Shown here: positions 10,710-20,592 of the stretch, one piece after another
Position numbering within the stretch: the first letter of the stretch is position 1
Layout of the letters: each line of letters begins with the position of its first letter
Assembly: GCA_028456385.1 (NCBI GenBank)
Contig: JALNQF010000135.1
Coordinates: 1 to 64,000 of the forward strand
DNA: 64,000 nucleotides
Direction: 5' to 3'
Origin: Ophiosphaerella korrae
Lineage: Eukaryota > Ascomycota > Dothideomycetes > Pleosporales > Phaeosphaeriaceae
Position numbers and translations under genes: made by a program
Notes under the pieces: model-generated
What the model saw: only the letters and a program-made list of their open reading frames with translations
Databases searched by the model: none
Told to the model about the DNA's origin: nothing

Positions 10710-11467
10710 GACTGCAGAGACTAAGGTGTGGCTGTCTGACCTGGGGCAGGGCGGCAATGGTTATTTTATGTTAAGGCGTCTTCCAGATCTCGTCCGCCGA
10801 GCCACTTATCGGCCGCAGCCGTCGGAACGCAGCTGTGACCTTAGCGCATGTCAGTCAGCTCCTGAAGCCGAATCGCCATTTGTGTGATAGTTCGGGGCAA
10901 ATTGGCCCGCGGCTCCTGTCAGCAAGCCAATCCTGTCATATATAGAGACTGCGGCAGTAGTTTTCGACAGGACAGACGGATGCAAGACGTCATGTCGGTC
11001 GGAATTAAGGTAAAGGCCATCGCAGCCTTGGTTCGTCCGGGTCCGCGGACCCTGCAGGCTTGGCACTCCCAATTAGGCGCAGGCTTGGCATGCCCAATCA
11101 AGCGCGGCCAGGGCGAGGCTGAAAACACCCTTGCGCCTCACCCATCACTCACTTTCACTCTGATCGATCTGTCACCGTCAGCGCGTGAGTACGTGGCCAC
11201 CCACGGCGCCGCGCGTGGCCTATCTGCTCTTCGCTTGCTGTAGTCTTTGGCTAGATTACACCGCACAATCCCACATTCCTCTCACCCTTGTTGCCGACTT
11301 GGGCATGGCGCCGAGTTTGCTCTAAATAGTCCATGAGACTGTCTTTGGATATTATCGCCTTCTCGCAACGGCATCAAGTATCAACTTGACCTTGCTCGGT
11401 ATGTCACTGACATGCCGAAGCATGCGCATTCCTACTGATCATTAAGCCTGTGTCGACCTCACCAACT
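10710..11467. promoter_or_regulatory. Divergent promoter with a duplicated CCAAT-bearing segment
   Basis: About 760 bases between the lipase and exonuclease starts. At 11053-11103 a ~25-bp segment (GCAGGCTTGGCA..CCCAAT) occurs twice in near-tandem; the second copy contains CCAATCA, the consensus bound by the fungal CCAAT-binding (HAP/CBC) complex. A plausible 5'-leader intron runs from GTATGT at 11400 to TTAAG at 11446. No ORF is supportable here. Confidence 0.45.
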
Positions 11468-13441
11468 ATGTGGCCTTCTGTGCCAGCCTTCAAAGGCTTC
11501 CGCAATATCCCCTGTCCTGCAGCAGGCAAATGCGAGCTGCCTAATTGCATCTTCAATCATGAAGCGCCAAAGCCTCAAATCATCTATTCAGCCCCTGCAG
11601 CACTTACACAGGAGCCCGATGTGAAGCGACTGAAGCTCAACGATGGCACAAAGGAACCAATTGCGCAGCCTGCCCCTGAGCCTGCCTCTAAACCCGTCTT
11701 TGTGGGATCTACCATGTCGAAAGATAGGGCACCAATTACAAGCAAGGCATCGAGCAAGGCTGAAGCTGCCGCTCCTAAATCAACAGCAGTGAGCAATGCC
11801 GCCAAACCGCTGCCACAGTCTGCAACCAAGCCAGTGACGCCGCCGCCAACAGCCGCAAAGAAAGCAGCTTCAAATCCAGATGCGCCCGTTGCTTTGATGC
11901 CGCGAAAACTTGCAAAAGAACCAGCCCCATTCGCCAAACGAGTGCTGCTTCTCACAGCCTTGCACAATTACATGAAACCCCAAAATGACAAGATCGCCAG
12001 AGCTGTAAAGGCTGAAATCAAAGCATTGCATCTAACTCCCAACCAACTCAACAAGCTTGCAGTTGACGAAGAAGAGCGTCTAGCCAAGGAAAATCCATCG
12101 GTATATGAGAACATTTTGAAACAGCGCCTTGTCAAACTCAAGAGTATGACGCCAGAGATATGGGTCAAAGAGCGAAGAGAAGCACTTGCAAAAGAGAGGG
12201 GTGATCCGCCAAAGAAACCGCAACCCAACAAAGTCGTCACTGGCCTGAGTCCGAAAGAGGAGATTTCCTTTCTGCCGCTGCTTACCTGTCCTCAAGACGG
12301 GTTGGACAAGCATGGCTATGTCACCCAGCTGCCTACTGAGGAAGAATTAAGTGAGGCTGCCCTCACACAGGCATCAGCGGGATTCTGGGAAGAGTGTGAT
12401 CGCTGTGCCACGCGCTTCCAAGTCTTCCCTGATCGTCGCGAGGAAGACGGCGCCCTCACAACCGGAGGCCAATGCAAATACCACTGGGGAAAACGCATAT
12501 TTCCAAAACGAGCCAAAAACGCAGGCCCAGAGCCCACCCGACTATCCTGCTGCAACGAAGTCGTCGGATCCCCAGGCTGCGCCACACACGAAACCCACGT
12601 CTTCAAAATCTCCGATCCCAAACGCCTCTCCCTCGTCATGCCCTTCACCTCGACCCCTGAAAATGCAAACGCCCCGCCCCACTCCGCCTTCTGCTTCGAC
12701 TGCGAAATGGGCTACACCACCCACGGCCTCGAACTCATGCGCCTCACCGTCGTCTCCTGGCCCACGCACAAACCCGTCATCGACGTCCTCGTCCGTCCCA
12801 CCGGCCACATCCTCGACCTCAACACCCGCTTCTCCGGCATTTCCCCCGCGCAATTCCTCGGCGCCAAGCCCTTCTCTCCATCTGACCCCAAACCCGTACG
12901 CAAAGACCTCCGCATCGTCGACTCGCCACACGCCGCCCGCGCCCTCTTCCTCGCGCATCTTTCGCCCAGCACCCCCGTCCTCGGCCACGCGCTCGAAAAT
13001 GATCTTAATACTATCCGCCTCGTGCACCCCACCATCATCGATACTATCCTCCTCTTCCCAACGCGTCAGGGCCTGCCACATCGCCATGGTTTGCGTACGC
13101 TGGCGAAGTGGCACCTCGACGAGGAGATTCAGACGGGGGGCGCGGCAGGACATGATAGCTATGAAGATGCGCGGACGACGGGCGAGTTGGTGCGCTTTAA
13201 GATTAAGGAGAAGTGGAAGGCGTTGAAGGGCGAGGGGTGGGTTGTGAGAGATGGGGAAGTCGTGCCGCCGTTGCCGGTGGGTGCGCCGCCGGTTGGAGAG
13301 ACGCCAAGCATGGTGTTTGGTGCGAGGGCTGCGCCGTCAATGGTGCCAGTTAGGGTGGGGGTAGTGCTGGAGGGGAAGGGGGAGAAAAGGAAATTGGAGG
13401 ATGGGGATGAGGAAGAGGGCATGGTTAAGAATGGGAGGTGA
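11468..13441 (+). CDS. REX3: RNA exonuclease of the Rex3 type (DEDDh 3'-5' exonuclease)
   Basis: Processes 3' ends of stable RNAs; yeast Rex3 trims the RNase MRP RNA. One exon, 657 aa from ATG 11468 (MWPSVPAFKG); the frame extends six codons upstream only to a GTG. The N-terminus has a small Cys/His cluster (CPAAGKCELPNCIFNHE) like the CCCH-type finger of fungal Rex3. Next come a Pro/Ala/Lys-rich linker (~45-150), a helical middle and a second Cys/His set (CDRCATRF, CKYHWGK). The exonuclease domain starts at ~408: FCFDCEMGY (first D and E), ENDLNTIRLVH at ~509 (third acid) and GHDSYEDA at ~561 (catalytic His and last Asp). All catalytic residues are present. The tail is Lys/Glu-rich. Confidence 0.88.
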   Translation: MWPSVPAFKGFRNIPCPAAGKCELPNCIFNHEAPKPQIIYSAPAALTQEPDVKRLKLNDGTKEPIAQPAPEPASKPVFVGSTMSKDRAPITSKASSKAEAAAPKSTAVSNAAKPLPQSATKPVTPPPTAAKKAASNPDAPVALMPRKLAKEPAPFAKRVLLLTALHNYMKPQNDKIARAVKAEIKALHLTPNQLNKLAVDEEERLAKENPSVYENILKQRLVKLKSMTPEIWVKERREALAKERGDPPKKPQPNKVVTGLSPKEEISFLPLLTCPQDGLDKHGYVTQLPTEEELSEAALTQASAGFWEECDRCATRFQVFPDRREEDGALTTGGQCKYHWGKRIFPKRAKNAGPEPTRLSCCNEVVGSPGCATHETHVFKISDPKRLSLVMPFTSTPENANAPPHSAFCFDCEMGYTTHGLELMRLTVVSWPTHKPVIDVLVRPTGHILDLNTRFSGISPAQFLGAKPFSPSDPKPVRKDLRIVDSPHAARALFLAHLSPSTPVLGHALENDLNTIRLVHPTIIDTILLFPTRQGLPHRHGLRTLAKWHLDEEIQTGGAAGHDSYEDARTTGELVRFKIKEKWKALKGEGWVVRDGEVVPPLPVGAPPVGETPSMVFGARAAPSMVPVRVGVVLEGKGEKRKLEDGDEEEGMVKNGR

Positions 13442-13699
13442 AGCGCTCATATTAGGCGCTTCTGGGAAAGAAGGAATATGTCCTGCACAGCTGCACGATA
13501 TCGACCGAATCTACAATTGTGCTTTGGCGCGCTTGAACGACTCCTGAAGAACGCAACTCCACAACTGCGCCAGACAAACCCGAAAAGGAAGCAATAATCC
13601 CCACTGTTGATTATCGGGTGTAGAACAGCACATATGCGCTGTAGCCGTAGCTCTGCGTTGCGCACTGAAATCGTGTCTTGTATCAAGAATATAAAGAAT

Positions 13700-13731
<32 letters not shown>

Positions 13732-14156
13732 GAAGCAATCGGACATGGAGTCTTGTTCCAGCGTGACTGGGTATTTGGTGTATGGGCGGGCAATCGGTAA
13801 ATTCATTCCTGAAACAGATATTGCCTATCTAGACTGTCAAAACTTGTTTTTTTCGGGGGGGGTGGGTAGGTGAGGCGAAAGGATTCAAGGCTTTGGGGCA
13901 GCGAACTTTGTATAAATGGAGTATATGTCCGATTTTCTTACTTGTGGGTAGTCGAGTGGGAATCTGTATCCTTACTTTCGTATATGGGGGGTAGTGTGTT
14001 GTACAAACAGTGTATCCACGCCCACGTCTTTACGCCTCACTTCTGCCTTGTGCCCCCCATCCATGTACGTTTCGATACCGCTCAAAATAAATTATATTAG
14101 ACCAACAAAACACCATACAACCATTCCTGTATAAATATAAATACCACTCACCGCAT
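13442..14156. repeat. Convergent intergenic region with a (GT)14 microsatellite
   Basis: Lies between the 3' ends of the exonuclease gene and the multicopper oxidase. A (GT)14 tract occupies 13703-13730. No gene is seen. Confidence 0.7.
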
Positions 14157-16286
14157 CTACGCCAACAACCCGCCCCTCGTCCGATTATACGCATCCAGCC
14201 CCCAAAACCACGCTATCTTCGCCCACACCGCATCGTCCGTAAAATCCTCCTCCCTAGCATCCTTCGGCCTAAACACCTCCTCCATCGGATCAATAAACCG
14301 GGTCGAATTATCATACCCCCAGCGCTCCAAATTCGTCACATTAAACGCCACAAGCATGCTACCCACGTCAGCAAAGAAGCCATGTTTAAACCGAGAACTC
14401 ACTCGTGGTCCTCATGCACCATGTTATGGCAGTGGAACATACTAAGCCCCCCATCAGCCCGAGGAAGAAATGCAAAGGGGGGGGAGGGGATATCAAACGT
14501 ACTAGACGCCCTCCCACGGCGCATACATCGCGCGCACCCAGACCGTCTCCCCCGCCGCAAGCCACACCACGTCCTTGAACCCCTGCGCCTCGTACGGCGC
14601 GACGACCCCGCGTCCGCCGTTGCGCGCCAAGATGCGGAAGTCGACTAGGTGGATGTGCACCGGGTGCGCGGCGGCGCCCCCATTGCGCAGTTCCCACACT
14701 TCGTGTGCGCCGAGCGCGGGGCGCGTCAGGATGCGGTTTGCGACGTCGGTCCAGCCGATGCCGTTGACGAGCCAGCGGCCGTCACGGCGGTCAAATGTGA
14801 ATGTTCTGGTGGCCGGCTCGTCTGGGGTGGAGGGTGGGGGCGCGGGAATGGGGGTTGGCGGGAGAGGAGGAGGAGGAGGGGGAGGACGGGGCGTGGTGGT
14901 GGTGGTGACGATGAAGCGCATGATTAGGTTGGTAGCGGCGTAGTCGGGGGTTCCTGGGGAAGGGGCGTTGCGGAGGGTGAGGTTTTGGGCGGGGTGGGGG
15001 GTGAAGTCTAGGATGAGGTCGTAGCGTTCGCCCATGGAGAAGGCGAGGGTGGAGGTGCGGGTGGAGGCGTTGAAGAGGCCTTGCGTATGTTAACTTCTTG
15101 CTATGTTTTTTTATGGCTGGGATTCATTCATACCACAGTCGGATCCGATGACGTCGAAGTCGATGGCGTCGCCGTCGAGGCCTTTGTGCAGTGATAGGGT
15201 GAAGGCTGGGTTTGTGAGTAGATGGGATGGAGCGGTGGGTGGGATTTACTTCTGCTCACGGCGCCGTTGAGAAGGCGGAAGCGGTACTTGCGTGGCTCGA
15301 CGTGCATGTAGGGCCATGGCTGTCCGTTTCTGCAACCGGTCAGTGATTGTGGATCAAGTATGTGGGAGGCATACACTTGTATCACATCGCCAAACACGCC
15401 ATTGTTCTCATTCGTATCGTAGACCAACGCGCCCGCTGTCATCGTACTGTTTCGAACTGAGCGCTAGCGGGACATCATACTCCCCCTTTGGTAGGTCCAG
15501 CGCTTCCTCGTCGTCGTCAGTAAGTATGTAGAAGCCGTCCTGCCCCCTGTACACATTTTCCCCCGTCAGAAACTCAGTATGATCCTAAAATTCGTCAGTG
15601 ACGTGAAGGCCCCTTTGCAACTTGACTTGACATGATACCAAATTGTTCGAGCACTCTGCGCATTTGGATAATGATAATCCTTGTACTGCCCTGGACGCGC
15701 ATAATCGGCAGCCCACCCATCAAACGGCGCACGATTATATTGTCAATGGACATGCACAGAGACATTGGTTGGCCCGTTGTTGATGAACCGAACAACTGCC
15801 TCTATATACTGGTCAGCTAATAAATAAAAACTGTTAATGCGACACATGCCTCTGCCCTTGCGCATCATGAACGTCGGGCCAAGTTCTATCCCATCGTAAC
15901 CCGTCATTTGCGTGGGCGGTAGATTGGGATACACTTGCTTCTGCAGACTCTTGATTTCAACCTCGTAGTAGTCCAAAACAGCCCCTGTATCATTATTCGT
16001 GTATGTCCTTGTCTCGTCAGCAATACCCATCACTCTAACTACGTTCAACCCACAGTTTAAGCTGCTTCGCCGGCGGAATCGGCAGCGGGTACTCAAAGAT
16101 CCACCTATACTCCGGGCTCCGCCATTCTCCGGTTGGTCTTGGCGGGTTGTATGTTGTCGTCGGTATTGCAGCATTACTAGGATGAAAAGTGTAATTCAGG
16201 GGCATTATGTATGTCCTCAAGCCAAAAGCGTGAGACGGACATATCCCAAGTAACGTGACCAGCTGCACACAGCGAAGGAACGACAT
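14157..16286 (-). pseudogene. Bilirubin-oxidase-like multicopper oxidase, broken by TGA and a +1 frameshift
   Basis: Nine exons can be traced: 16286-16054, 16007-15850, 15801-15632, 15584-15375, 15329-15250, 15205-15134, 15079-14503, 14441-14403 and 14358-14157, with introns of 44-61 bp. The protein starts with a signal peptide (MSFLRCVQLVTLLGICPSHA) and aligns along its length with the fungal bilirubin oxidase/CotA class. All four copper motifs are present: HVH, WYHDH, HPVHIHLVDF and HCHNMVHEDHDM. Two lesions interrupt it. An in-frame TGA at 15745-15743 falls directly after HVH, where the family has Gly. One extra base within GCGGGCGCG near 15440 shifts the frame between SSKQYDD and GALVYDT. 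Without these the model would be 579 aa, the usual family length. Intron 2 uses a GC donor. It could be a young pseudogene, or an intact gene with two sequence errors. Confidence 0.75.
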
Positions 16287-16994
16287 TGTAACGCTGCTGC
16301 TCAAGAGTTTACATTATTTCGGCCTGGAATTACTTCATATACCCGGGCCCCTGGGCTCCGCGTGGCTCAGCGCCATGCCAGCGGCTAGGGAGGTGACGAT
16401 TGTCGAGCCGTGGCTGAGGAGACGTGCAAGAATAAACAGGAGTCACATTGCTGCAAGGGGCCAGAGGATTGGGTCCTGATATGTTGTGTTGGCGGACACG
16501 ACATGTGCAAAGTCCGGGACAGGATCGCCAGGAGTGGATGCGTGTCTCGCAGTGCTCGGCCGGGCGATCGCTGATGCAAAGGACCTACTGTTCGGAGACC
16601 TGCGTGCATGTCCCTGCAATGGGGAGAGATGTACTGTTGAGATCACTTGGGGGACGAAAAGGTCGATGAAGCAGAGGAGACTAGTTACATGATGTTCGTG
16701 ATTAGCCTTCATCCTCTCGACCCAATACTAGCTAGGACACGAGCTTACTACATGTCAAGTGAAGCGTATCCCCCTTACTCCTCCAACCCCCGCCGCACAA
16801 TACTATCGAATCTCACACTTTTCTTTTTTCCATGACGCCTCATTCCTGGCTGTCACACAGTGTTTCAGCGCGCGCACGTTCGCCCATCCGGTGCCATGCT
16901 TGCGGAACACTATCGCGTTGCACAGCAGCACGCGATCTGCACATGTTTCGACGCCCCTGATCGAACACCATTGCCATCACATCACGCGCCATGG
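16287..16994. other. Upstream region of the multicopper oxidase, no gene seen
   Basis: 708 bases between the oxidase start and the 3' end of the next minus-strand gene. Short frames on both strands have no protein character. It presumably contains the oxidase promoter. Confidence 0.5.
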
Positions 16995-17645
16995 CTAACC
17001 ATCCGTCTCCTCTGCCACGCCATTGCCACGCGCCGTAGACTCGGCCTCTTCGCCAACCCCCACATCTTTATCCACCACGTCCGCAGACTCCGTTCCGCGC
17101 TCCTCCCCAGCCTCGCCTTCACCACCACCACCACCACCACTGCTGCTCACCACCTCCTCAGATTTCATTTCCCGCCCTGACCCAACCTTTCCATACTCCT
17201 CTCCATCCCCACTCGCATCCCCACACCCCTCCCCCTCGTAAACCTTCTTAACCCCCCTCTCATGCCCCCCACACAACCCCGCAAGCACCCTCGCCTTCCC
17301 CTCCAACCACCCCTTCCTCTCTTCTACCCCCCTCTTCCTAACCCCCTTCCACTCCCTCCTAAACTCCTCCTCAAACTCCTCCAACAGCAACACATGCGCC
17401 GCATACATGGGTATGACAGCCTCGCTCTTGCGCAGTGCTGGGGACGACTTGCGCAGCTCTGCTTTCTTGGCTTCGGGGACGGGTAGGGCAGATATGTCGG
17501 AGAGGAGTTGGGTTGTTGAGGCGCGGATGGGCGCGATGTCGGTGGCGGCTTGGGTGCGGAGCGTGCGGAGCGTGTTGTACATTGTTACGATCCAGTCGGT
17601 TTGGAGTTTAGGGGTTGAGAGGGGGGGTAGGATGGGAGATGACAT
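16995..17645 (-). CDS. Hypothetical coiled-coil protein, 216 aa
   Basis: ATG at 17645 (MSSPILPPLSTPKLQTDW). The frame stays open to 17960 but only reaches a GTG, and the added sequence is low-complexity. Residues ~15-140 are helical and charged, with heptad-like stretches (DWIVTMYNTLRTLRTQAATD; LLLEEFEEEFRREWKGVRKR) suggesting a coiled coil. The last ~75 residues are Gly/Glu/Ser-rich and probably disordered. No signal peptide or enzymatic motif is seen. The 3' end of the hydrolase gene lies 311 bp upstream on the same strand. I do not recognise the family. Confidence 0.65.
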   Translation of the reverse strand: MSSPILPPLSTPKLQTDWIVTMYNTLRTLRTQAATDIAPIRASTTQLLSDISALPVPEAKKAELRKSSPALRKSEAVIPMYAAHVLLLEEFEEEFRREWKGVRKRGVEERKGWLEGKARVLAGLCGGHERGVKKVYEGEGCGDASGDGEEYGKVGSGREMKSEEVVSSSGGGGGGEGEAGEERGTESADVVDKDVGVGEEAESTARGNGVAEETDG

Positions 17646-17956
17646 GGTGATGGGTATAGTTTCGCTGTAGCTGCAGTTGTGGTTGCAGTTGTGGTTGTAG
17701 TTCTGTTGTGGCGATGGTGTGGTGATATGGTAAGTATGTGGTAGATATATGGCGAGAGTGTACGGTGGTGGTGTGACGCCCGTGAATGCCGGAGGAGTTT
17801 GGTGGATACTTTGTTTGCGGTAAGCGTGAGGCAAGTTAGGAGAAGGGACAGTTGACTTGTCTACAAAGCGGGAGCAAGCGGCACGCAGAAGGACCAAGGC
17901 GAAGTGAGGTGAAATGAAATGATAATCCACTTTCAGCCATAGCAACCGGGTATAAC

Positions 17957-19483
17957 TCACACCTCCCGCTTCTTCTTTTTGCCCTGCCTGTCAACCGGCG
18001 TGCCAGCCGTCTTCTTTAAATCCACAAACTCGTCCTCGACCTCCCGACCCCCTCCCTCGCTTTCTCGCTCTCTTTCCTCTGCCTCCCTCTGCATCGCCTC
18101 ATCCACCTCCTGCCTCTCTACCACTTCTGCCTCCTCACCTACCTCGCCCACCAACGGCCCCTCACTCGATTCATACCACTCGTTCTCCGCCCACTCGATG
18201 ATCTTCTCCTTCGCCGTCTCACTCAGCGTATAATACCCCGGATTACTCCTGGGCTCAAACATATTCATATGCGCCCACGTCTCAGCCGTTCCCTTATCAT
18301 TGACCGCAGGCACAAACAAGTGGCGCAACTCACCTTTGGGCAAATTGCAAAACGTGCGATCTTTCGCAGGAACCTTACCAGTCCAGGACTCCTTCTGCGT
18401 CTGTTGCTGAGCAGTGACAGCGTGGCCAAGGGTGGTGTACATGTTTGTGAAGCCGAGGTCGGAGGCAGTGGTCAGGGCGGCGATGGCAGCGAGGCGCGAC
18501 TGCATTTCCTCGGGGCGTGCGAGCGCACCGATGAATTCAAGATGTGAGGTTGCCCACGAAAGACCCTCGCTAATCTGGTCGCGCTTCATGTAGGCTGCTG
18601 CGCCGCCCGCAGCAATGGCGCCTGCTGCGCCAGCGAACATGGCGATGCGGCCGTAGCGCTGCCACAGCGGGGCGGACGCCGCGTCGGCGTTGGCATCGAC
18701 GGGCGGCGCCGTGAGCATCTTGCTGGTGTTGACAGCAGCGGGAGTCTCCTTGGGGCCCCAGCCAAAAGCGTTGGCAACGCTCGAGTACGCCGAGTACGCC
18801 GAGCTAGCCGTCTGCCAGTGTTTCTCAGCGCCGTGGGCCACGACGCCCGGCGCAATACCCAGATAGGGCGTGTCGAATGCCAGGATGCCCTGGATGTAGG
18901 GAAACATGAGCATCGAGTGATCAGAAAGCATGCTCGAGCCAATCTGCGAGTTCTTCATTGGGTGCAGCGGCTGGTCGCCGGTAATTGAAATCACCGTTTC
19001 AGCCGCTACTATGCCGCCCATGGAATGGCCGACGAGAATCGTGTGGACCGACGGCTCGACGGTCGGCGAGGGCGTCGAGTTGGCGACCTCGAGGTCGATC
19101 ACTTTGTTAGTGAGCCATTCCCTAAACCGCGAGACGCACTCGCTCAAGTCGCCCCGCGTCTCGTACTTGGGATACGTGATGGTCAGGACCGTGACCTTGG
19201 GCAGCGCATGCTGCAGAATGGCCTTGAGGTGTGAAGGGAAGTTGCCTGGTGTCCAGCATCAGCAGTGCCCGTCGCCCACATGCCTCACGACATACCAAAA
19301 GTGTCGTCCCCGCCCTGTCTCTATCGTCAGCATCGTCGTCTTCGTCGTCTTCTTCGTCGTCTTCTTCGTCGTCTTCTTCGTATATAGAGCTGAGGTCGGC
19401 GATGACGTAATGCCGGTCGCGTGACGAAGTGTGCCACTCACCTTGAAGCCGTGGATGAAGCACAAAACAATCGTCTTCCGCAT
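17957..19483 (-). CDS. Alpha/beta hydrolase (DUF676/lipase-like) with membrane segment
   Basis: Three exons, 19483-19442, 19314-19296 (a 19-nt microexon) and 19245-17957; introns of 127 and 50 bp. The model closes in frame at 449 aa. The N-terminus reads TIVLCFIHGFKGGDDTFGNFP, an oxyanion-loop HGF motif; the nucleophile elbow VGHSMGG puts Ser at ~95, and AFDTPYLG follows. A Gly/Ala-rich hydrophobic segment (IAMFAGAAGAIAAGGAAAYM) near residue 200 may insert in a membrane. The C-terminal ~90 residues are Glu/Arg-rich, ending in GKKKKREV. Serine hydrolase, lipase-like; substrate unknown. Intron 1 carries a (GTCGTCTTC)n tract at 19331-19380. Confidence 0.8.
19331..19380. repeat. Imperfect TCG/TTC trinucleotide tract inside an intron
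   Basis: About 50 bases of gtc/ttc repeats in a 9-bp higher-order pattern. They lie in intron 1 of the hydrolase gene and explain why that intron is longer (127 bp) than its neighbours. Confidence 0.8.
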
Positions 19484-19860
19484 GATCGCTAGCTAGCCTC
19501 GACTGTGCTCCGGCATGTTACAACATGGTGTATGGCAGGTCGTCGAGCTGGCTGACCGTGGTCCGGTAGCGGGCCGCGATTGCGTGTAACATGCCTCGCT
19601 TAGCCTGCAGGGGTACACGTCAGTCACGAGTTGATAGGCACCAAGCATCGCAACCAAGAATGTACATGATTGAAAAGTTAGTCTGATTGTTCGCTCTCGT
19701 ATCCAGTATCTACATCCATCATGCCTCCATTCGACGCCATCTCACGCGCCCTTCCCCCCTTCAAATAGCCCCTTAACCTCCACCATACGGGTATAATACA
19801 GTTCACCTCCAAACGCCATGCCCACAAGCAAACTCGAAGAAACCTCACCCCAGACTAGCA
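19484..19860. other. Intergenic, promoter of the hydrolase gene
   Basis: 377 bases between the hydrolase start and the stop of the wall-protein gene. No gene is seen. Confidence 0.5.
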
Positions 19861-20592
19861 TCATGCGAACGCAAGCATCATCGCCCCGCCCAGCACCAAA
19901 AAATCCACCACACGTGCCCGCAGCGATGCGCTGACTGCCTGGACATCGAACGGCGATCCGCCCCCGGAATCGGCGTTGGAAAGCTGCGCATTTTGCGGAG
20001 GGCGTGCCGCCGCTGCTGAAGTTTGGACTGGCGGCGGGGCAGCGCTTGTCGGCACGACCGCAATGGATGTAGGACTGGGATCATACACAAGTGCACGTGA
20101 CGACGTGCCTGACGGCTGTGCGGTCTCTGAGTCCGAAGTGGAGGCTGAGGCGAAGGAAGATGTCGCTGCCGCCGCAGACGTAGCGCGGGACAAAGTCGAC
20201 GACGCCCGAGGCGCTGGCGGGGCGGCAGTCGAGGACGCAGCCCTGGTGCTGGAAGACGAGGAACTAGATTGAAGCGAATTGTTGGGGCAGAGCGAAGCGA
20301 GGCCGAGGTCGTTTTGGAAGACGCCGATGATGCTGGTTTCGCCTACGTCGACGTCCTTGCATACGCGCTTGACGACGTCGCTGATGCGGGTGAGGCCTTG
20401 CACACATGCGGAGCTGCATATGGCATCTTGCGCGAAGTCGGTGGGGACACAGCCTTGGATGTTGGTCGTGTATGCTGCTTGGCAATTGGGCTGGGAGATT
20501 TCGACGCGCGGGGTGAAGCTTGCTAGCTGGACTGCAGATGCGGTGGTGAAGAGGGCCAAACCGAAGCCGAGGGCGCCAAACGACGTGTACAT
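19861..20592 (-). CDS. GPI-anchored Ser/Thr-rich cell-surface protein with Cys6 domain
   Basis: One exon, 243 aa, ATG 20592. A signal peptide covers residues ~1-20 (FGALGFGLALFTTASA). A compact domain follows with six Cys at 37, 48, 59, 63, 78 and 102, enough for three disulfides; the spacing does not fit the eight-Cys CFEM pattern. Residues ~105-220 are Ser/Thr/Ala/Pro-rich, as in O-glycosylated wall proteins. The C-terminus (NADSGGGS.. then VVDFLVLGGAMMLAFA) fits a GPI-attachment signal with the omega site near SGG. Likely a plasma-membrane or wall protein; its role is unknown. Confidence 0.75.
   Translation of the reverse strand: MYTSFGALGFGLALFTTASAVQLASFTPRVEISQPNCQAAYTTNIQGCVPTDFAQDAICSSACVQGLTRISDVVKRVCKDVDVGETSIIGVFQNDLGLASLCPNNSLQSSSSSSSTRAASSTAAPPAPRASSTLSRATSAAAATSSFASASTSDSETAQPSGTSSRALVYDPSPTSIAVVPTSAAPPPVQTSAAAARPPQNAQLSNADSGGGSPFDVQAVSASLRARVVDFLVLGGAMMLAFA

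Noticed and set aside
12351..13226. 291-codon plus-strand frame
   Set aside because: It is the +1-shifted shadow of the Rex3-like exonuclease, rich in Pro/Ser/Arg; the exonuclease frame carries all catalytic motifs.
15743..15745. TGA in the multicopper oxidase read as selenocysteine
   Set aside because: Filamentous ascomycetes are not known to insert selenocysteine, and the family has Gly at this position.
17645..17960. N-terminal extension of the coiled-coil protein to 321 aa
   Set aside because: The frame upstream of ATG 17645 begins only at GTG and is low-complexity; ATG 17645 is a better start.
14157..19483. A gene cluster linking the oxidase and the hydrolase
   Set aside because: No synthase, transporter or regulator is present and spacing is ordinary; neighbouring position alone is not evidence.
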